Assembly (NCBI RefSeq): GCF_026914265.1
Contig: NC_069126.1
Span: 32,809,346 to 32,873,345 of the forward strand
DNA from: Mya arenaria
Taxonomy: Eukaryota; Mollusca; Bivalvia; Myida; Myidae
Direction of reading: 5' to 3'
Length of the DNA stretch: 64,000 bases
This document shows positions 57,795-64,000 of the stretch, piece after piece (within the stretch, counting starts at the first letter, position 1; each line of letters opens with the position of its first letter). The notes beneath the pieces were generated by a model. The model searched no databases, was not told the DNA's origin, and saw only the letters and a program-made list of their open reading frames with translations. Position numbers and translations under genes: made by a program.

Positions 57795-60700
57795 CAGTGG
57801 GTATGCAGTTACGTACTCTAGCTAAAGGCAGTTTTTCACACCTTCACAAATTGAGAACCGCATTGGCAGTGAACAATGTGCCATTTTGTTTATTATATAT
57901 CCGGGCTTTGTGAGATATGTCCCTTAGAAATTAAAAAGTAAACACACCATATTCTTTCATTTATTTTTCAATTAAACCATGTTTAAATAATCATTTTTCG
58001 TTTTTATTTATTTATATGTGTTGACTCGCGTGAATATACTGTCGTCAGTAGATACCAAAAATGTCACAACGCTAATACTAAAGACCGGACGCAGGCATTT
58101 TTTATTAATTTAAATTATGTGGAATAAAACTGCGTCTTATACACGGTATAATATGTACAAAAACGTATGTCGAAAAAATTCGGTCAGTCTTTGAAAGTGT
58201 TAACCAGAACTACCAAGCTCGTTGCGTTAAAGAGCACAAACGTCGGACCGAAGTAAAATGGATTGGACTGATATTCTGGAACGGCTGTACCATAATGATC
58301 TTGGAAGACAGAAAACAGACAATCAACACATGTTTTTGCTAAATGTTCACGATGTATGTTTATTTTGGCTTACCATTTTTAATGAAATTAAAAATGTAAG
58401 CATAACTAACAGAATTGTTAAAAGTATAAAGAAAATAAATTGCAATAAATTAATAACAATTAAAACAAAAAGGACGACGGCAGCGTCGACAGTGACAATG
58501 ACGGCAACGATTATGACGGTATTGACGATTTTGATTTATTATAATTACAACGAAACAACGATCATGTTTATGGTGATGCAAATAACGATGTTTTCGAAAA
58601 TCCTCAAAAAAAACGTTAATTTTCACGACCCCAAACTTGTCAAACGAAATATTCCGAAAATCGTCCGAATTTGTAGTAGTCACGACTTCAACATATCTCT
58701 TCCAAAATACGTCGAAACAAAGCTGCTGTACGGATTACAAACTTAAAAGACCCCTTATGTGTTTCATTTCAATCTATTTTCTTCATTAAACCTAGACATA
58801 TTTTTGAAAGCAGAAATACACCCTTGATTATCAGTTACTGTAGGTTATTGTTAATTTGGAGGTTTACTTAGTTGTGTATGTTAAGTATGGGGTTTCCACA
58901 AAGCAGAGGATATTATATCGAGAGAGTACAACATAAATTCTTACAACAAATTATATCTTAATACATATATACACTTACACACACACATATTCATATAAAA
59001 TAGAGTTAAATTTTAAACGTTAGCCTTAACTAAATGAAATTGATTACAAAACAATATTAACAATGTTGTGACGACGTTCGAATCCTTTAGAAATCAATTT
59101 GAACAAATTGAGTTGAATGGACAAGTTCGTATCTTGCATATAAGTTCAATGAATTTCATCATGCTAGGCCTAACAAACTATTTTCGTTTGAAATTTGTTC
59201 TACGTAAATTATCAAATACATTTATCACCAATATCACCACTAGTACATATGGTACAATATCGTTGATTATGAGCAATTATTGTTGCCATAACGCCCAGTT
59301 TAAATATGTAACTGGTGAGACGAAACTCTCAATTAAGTTAAAGGAATTCGACACTTTGAAGCAAATTTATCGAGATACTCAGAGCGTTCGAAATATATTT
59401 TAAAGAGTTGGTAAGTACACAAAACGCGGCTGTTACTATTCGAGTTGTACCAAAGTTGTTTAAACTGATCAATTAATTCGTTCTTGAAAAACTGTATAGA
59501 AATTGTTCATATCGACACAGCCAGGATTAATCCAAACATTTGAAAACACCTGAGTCTAGGAATATTTTACAATATTAGCCCAATTTCGCATTCATTTCGT
59601 AGAGTCTGCTACAAGACCATGATACATTATGCTGACTATAATATTATCGTTATTGACTGTTTTACACCAACTTTTTATAATTCTTGTATACATTGTTATA
59701 TACAGTGGGTATCTACCAAGTTCGCCATATATTGAAAGTGTCGATGTTGACTGTTTTACGTGTAATAATAACATGTTTATATTTTTCCAATCGGTTTAAT
59801 TAATAAATACATTGGTTATGCATATTGTTTATATATATATAAGTGAGGCAATGATATTTCTATTCGAAAAGTGTCAACCCTAAATAGCCCTGAGTCAATA
59901 AACAAATACATAGGAAATTGACCCCTACTGTGACACCATTGAAATTAACAGAAGATGCACAGCAGGGTATTATCATGCCAAACATTCCGTAAACTTGGCC
60001 TTTAAGCCTATGGAACATTCATAGAAGTCCGAAAATGTGTTATAGTTTTTTGAACGTGTTTTTATCTTGAAATACATATCACATATGATTTTAAGTTTTG
60101 CCACGTACACCTAGATTATATAATTTCAACCATAGATCATTTCTATTATATATATACTGTCAAATGCCTTCTTATAATTTATACATGCAAAGGCTATGCG
60201 CTTATTTCCATTCAAAAAATTACTTATGGAACCATCAATACAAAAATAGCGTCTACATAACCGCCTTTGCCATTTGGCACTGTCTAGGTTTATGGTGGAA
60301 GCATCCTGGTATCAAAACAAACGTTTTGATGAAACTGATGCACATTTCTGACTGAGTCTGTCGCCACTTTAAAGGCACACAGGTGCACAGTGATATTCCT
60401 AAATGAGATATCTTATAACAGGCATACTATTATATGACTTGTATATCATTGGCATTAAAGAATATACCAGCGACAGTCCTGACAGTTATGGGAACACATT
60501 GTAGTTCTCACTTTCACAGTTTCACAAAGGGTCTAGACAACAGATGATACAATTGCAAGAAAGAAAGGATCAAACATTTCACAAAATTGATATCGCTGTG
60601 TATAACGCATTGAATCTTACTTATTGCCGTATCACATCACTGACGACACATGTATACTTCACAGTTTTTTTCGTATTTTTCCATTCGAAATTCACTTGGA

Positions 60701-60853
60701 TTGTCTACAACGTATAAATACCATAAATTTATAAAATTTATAGGTTCTGTACTAATCACGTGACTTTCACATGCTAAATATATACACTATCAACTGAGTA
60801 ACTGTAAAGAGCTAAAGGCAGCTGAGAACGACAAAATATGTTTTTTATCATGT
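57795..60853. other. Intergenic; a solo transposon end; no gene
   Basis: At 58085-58152 'ggacgcaggcatttttta', 'ctgcgtcttatacacggta' resemble the right end of the 2642-3557 element. Open frames at 58258-58746 and 59068-59403 are built on AT-rich or ACG/GAC-rich low-complexity sequence and show no domain. Confidence 0.45.
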
Positions 60854-61053
60854 AAAGGGATGTAGTATCGGCCTCATACTAGCTCATATTGATAAAGGGA
60901 TGTAGTATCGGCCTCATACTAGCTCATATTGATAAAGGGATGTAGTATCGGCCTCATACTAGCTCATATTGATAAAGGGATGTAGTATCGGCCTCATACT
61001 AGCTCATATTGATAAAGGGATGTAGTATCGGCCTCATACTAGCTCATATTGAT
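60854..61053 (+). repeat. 40-bp minisatellite, five identical copies
   Basis: Units begin at 40-base steps, with TGTAGTATCG starting at 60861, 60901, 60941, 60981 and 61021, followed by 'gcctcatactagctcatatt' and 'gataaaggga'. I see no mismatch among the repeats. Confidence 0.95.
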
Positions 61054-61218
61054 AATTCAATGCTTGTTTGGAGCAAATAATGTATTTGCCGATTTTGAAT
61101 GTCTAGTCTCTGGGAATAAGGAACATGATTAAAAATTATTTCTAGATGAATAAATAATATAACTTATTTTCGAATGCAACACAAATTGATTTATCTCATT
61201 AATTAAATTGTATTTGTA
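61054..61218. other. AT-rich spacer
   Basis: Nothing recognised between the two minisatellites. Confidence 0.5.
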
Positions 61219-61745
61219 TGACTATTTCCAACGAATAAACCACAGCTACAGCAAGAGACGAACATTAACCAGACTATTTCCATCGAATAAACAAGAGCTA
61301 CAGAAAGAGACGAACATTAATCAGACTATTTCCAGCGAATAAACTAGCATTACAGCAAAGGACGGACTTCAATCCGACTATTTTCAGCAAATAAACCAGA
61401 GTTACGGCAAAGGACGATATTCATATGACTATTTCCAACATATAAACCAGAGTTACAAGCAAGGAACGATACTCATATGACTATTTTCAACGAATAAACC
61501 TGAGGTACAGCAAAGTACGATATTTAATCGACTATTTCCAAATTACAACAAGGGACGGTATTCATTCGACTATTTCCGAATTACAGCAAGCGAAAAAAAC
61601 AAACTATGTATGAGCTAGGGACGATATCAATTCGATTATATCCAAAGAATATACCAGAGTTATAGCAAGGGACGATATTCATTCGACTAGTTCCAAGTAC
61701 ATCAAGGGACGACATTCATTTGACTATTTTCAAAGAATAAAAGCA
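61219..61745 (+). repeat. Diverged ~55-60-bp minisatellite, about 9-10 units
   Basis: Each unit has 'gactatttccaacgaataaa', 'cagagttacagcaagg' and 'gacgatattcatt' variants. Units differ from each other much more than those of the neighbouring 40-bp repeat, so this array is older. Confidence 0.85.
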
Positions 61746-62455
61746 GAGTTACCATTCTTCGCCGCCACAACGTTAGAGATAGACGGTGTATTTTATCAAT
61801 ATTCGCCGTGACACAATCTTAGAGATATAAGTTGATATTTTTTGGTAATGTACAAGAAAAAAACCCGGAGATCATGACCGAATAGATGTGTACCTGTATA
61901 TTAAGTACCATGATATTTCTTAAAGTTTTAGTTCCCGATTATCAAGAACACTCATTTTTAATATACATGCAGTATACAACAGTGTGATGTTATTACATAA
62001 ATAAGGTAGCAATAACAACGTGACGTCGTATTTTACACTTCCCTATTCTGCCCAATGCTAATACCTCTGCTCACTCCAATGGATGTTACTCCTGCAAACA
62101 TTTATACTTACTGCCGAAAATGGTACCAAAATAATCATGAATAAATTATCTATCAGCTGTAGTACGGATTTTATCTAATTATATGAAACAAAATAAAACG
62201 AGCAAAGTTTCACAAGCATTTTTTGTAATATGTCGTTTTTCTGTCAGTCTTGGGACGTTTTGACTGACATTTTTACTTCCGATTTCGGATATTTGAAGAA
62301 TTGTTTTGATTGTCAATGACTTTACAAGGATACATTGACGTCTCCTGCATCAGTGAGTATAACTTTTATGAACTATTATGTAGTTTTTTCTGCTTTTATT
62401 TTGACAAAAACTAAAACAGGGGATAAAACATGCTGATTTACAGGTCCAAATCGAA
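61746..62455. other. Intergenic, nothing recognised
   Basis: No exon or repeat boundary recognised. Confidence 0.45.
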
Positions 62456-62815
62456 AGATGCACTCTTACTCCCACATAAGATTTACCACAATTAAAACTA
62501 TTGTTTTATTATTCCAAAAAGCATGAATAAATGTCAAAAACAATGGTTCTAATGAAGGATACCTATTTTTACTAAAGGAAATGTGAATAAGTATTTCTAC
62601 CATTTGAGATCAAAGTAAATCACAGTAAATCTTTAAGCATTCACCAATCATTTAATATTTTTGCGTTTTCAGCTATTAAATACACAGTTACAATCTTGTT
62701 ATCAGTACTAAATATTTTCCATAAATGAAATATTAAGTAAGTAGTTAAAGGGTTAACAGTCAAAGTATATGTTTGTTATACATGTGTATGCATTGATATT
62801 GAATAACTGTGTATT
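62456..62815 (-). mobile_element. TTAA-MITE family 1, copy 5
   Basis: The AGATGCACTCTTACTC end is on the left; the right end ('gaataactgtgtatt') is decayed and followed by TTAA (62816-62819). The left TTAA is not preserved. The body aligns with copies 2-4. Confidence 0.8.
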
Positions 62816-62822
62816 TTAAACA

Positions 62823-62836
62823 GTTGCCATGGTAAC
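62823..62836. promoter_or_regulatory. RFX X-box-like palindrome
   Basis: GTTGCCATGGTAAC fits the RFX X-box consensus on both half-sites. No gene is seen beside it, so function is uncertain. Confidence 0.35.
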
Positions 62837-64000
62837 TAGAGTCTAGTTTTCTTAGGAAACTGTAATTGTTGTCTAAAAACCTTAGTATTTTCAATGTGAT
62901 ACTTTTTAAGCATGTCCGCTTCAGTCAATGAAATATTTCTGTTATTTTTTATTCATTTAGTCATTCTTTTGTATACAATTATATTTATAATTATTTAACC
63001 TTGAAAATTGCTGAAAATCTCATATTTATATTCAAATATTCAGAATAGCTAGATGGGTTTAACTTCACCTTTTTACAATTGTCAGGCAAATCAATGCAAG
63101 ATATACATAATTCTCCTTTTTAACAAAAAGCGATGTTTCTTAGCATTTTTTGTATTTTTATTGAATGGTTACCATGGCAACTAATTTTTTGTTTGCCTTT
63201 AATCTTCCTGTTTATAATACTATTAATTGTAAAAATGCAACAGGCAAGCAGTGAATGGAAGAATATAAATGTTCTTTGACTTTTACTTGCTAGCTCATTC
63301 TTCAAAATATACGGCATTTTTAAAATTTCTTAAAAATAGACGGTTGTTTCATTTTTTTTAACGTGAAATAAATTGCTTAAAACATTGTTTAAGCTCTGAT
63401 ATTTAGGAATGTGTATTAAATTTATAGAAAATAAACAAAATGTGTTGTTTTACATTATTTATTCCATTTAAATTCGGAAGTTTTGAATTTGACTTATTTT
63501 GACAGAAAAATTGATAAAAATGCAAAATTAAAAGGGCCATAATTCTGTCAAAAATTGATGGATTTAAAAACAAAAATGTGCATATTTGAGTTTGTAATGA
63601 CGTAACCTTTAAAATGATATATCATATTACTATACCGCATGAAATTATCTTTTTACGTTGTTATTGCTAAATAAGGGTTATTTTTGTAAAAAACACTGAA
63701 ATTGCACTTTGAACATATACGTGTATTGTCGGAACGTGAATATAGGTAAATGTAACTATGGCAGCCTTACTATTAGAAAAAAAGGCTCATAAAAATAGGC
63801 AGATATATTTGGATAGTGACCGAGGTTCTTGGTGAGATGTTTTAAAATTTTATATGAATAAAAATGGAGGTTACAACGTTGTAAACATTGTTAACGGCTT
63901 TCATTGTTAAATTAAAATGAAAATAGTTTATGATGTGCACATATGTTTGCATAAAACACAAACAGCTAAAACAGCTGTCTCAAGCCTTGTTAGTAATACC
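62837..64000. other. AT-rich right edge, no gene recognised
   Basis: Other than the X-box-like site, nothing is recognised. A gene beginning beyond 64 kb cannot be excluded. Confidence 0.4.
63168..63181. promoter_or_regulatory. RFX X-box-like palindrome
   Basis: GTTACCATGGCAAC fits the same consensus, 345 bp from the previous one and close to its reverse complement. Confidence 0.35.

Noticed and set aside
58258-58746. 162-codon plus-strand frame
   Set aside because: Driven by AT-rich and ACG/GAC low-complexity sequence; no domain, no splice or homology support.

Overview
This is an AT-rich animal nuclear window with intron-containing genes, long introns and many small inverted-repeat transposons and minisatellites. 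The mix of short TIR elements, TTAA-flanked MITEs, a Tc1 element and tRNA-derived SINE-like copies looks like a bivalve mollusc. That assignment is inferred from general familiarity with such genomes, not from a database search.

Layout. 1-5.3 kb (+): the last four coding exons of a nuclear-receptor ligand-binding domain, closest by eye to the NR3 (ER/ERR) class; its introns and flanks hold several TIR elements. 6.2-6.7 kb: a 27-bp minisatellite. 7.2-8.0 kb: a pogo/Tigger-like element. 11.4-13.0 kb: an almost intact Tc1 transposon with one frameshift. 14.2-19.0 kb (+): a complete five-exon UFC1 gene, the E2 enzyme of ufmylation. 21.0-39.2 kb (-): three loci of a double-hotdog acyl-ACP-thioesterase-like family. 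Each has a short first coding exon (48 codons plus one base) followed by one or two large terminal exons, five large exons in all. 25.4-26.9 kb: remains of an old LTR-retrotransposon-like element. 46.4-49.3 kb: a ~2.9-kb 28-bp satellite with higher-order duplication. 53.5-54.8 kb (+): an intronless rhodopsin-like GPCR. The rest, to 64 kb, holds TIR elements, minisatellites and AT-rich sequence without recognisable genes.

Most notable. In loci A and C of the thioesterase family, one short first exon sits upstream of two complete, in-phase terminal exons (types beta then alpha), each with its own stop codon. All five terminal exons keep the D-x-N-x-H plus downstream E residues known from plant acyl-ACP thioesterases. 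This suggests alternative terminal-exon choice that swaps nearly the whole enzyme behind a constant N-terminus. It is an inference from splice-site phase and spacing and needs transcript data.

The genes do not form an evident pathway: UFC1 is housekeeping, while the nuclear receptor and GPCR are signalling proteins. A second theme is the mobile DNA: two TTAA-flanked MITE families share the terminal motif AGnTGCACTCT, and two nested insertions give a relative order of events.
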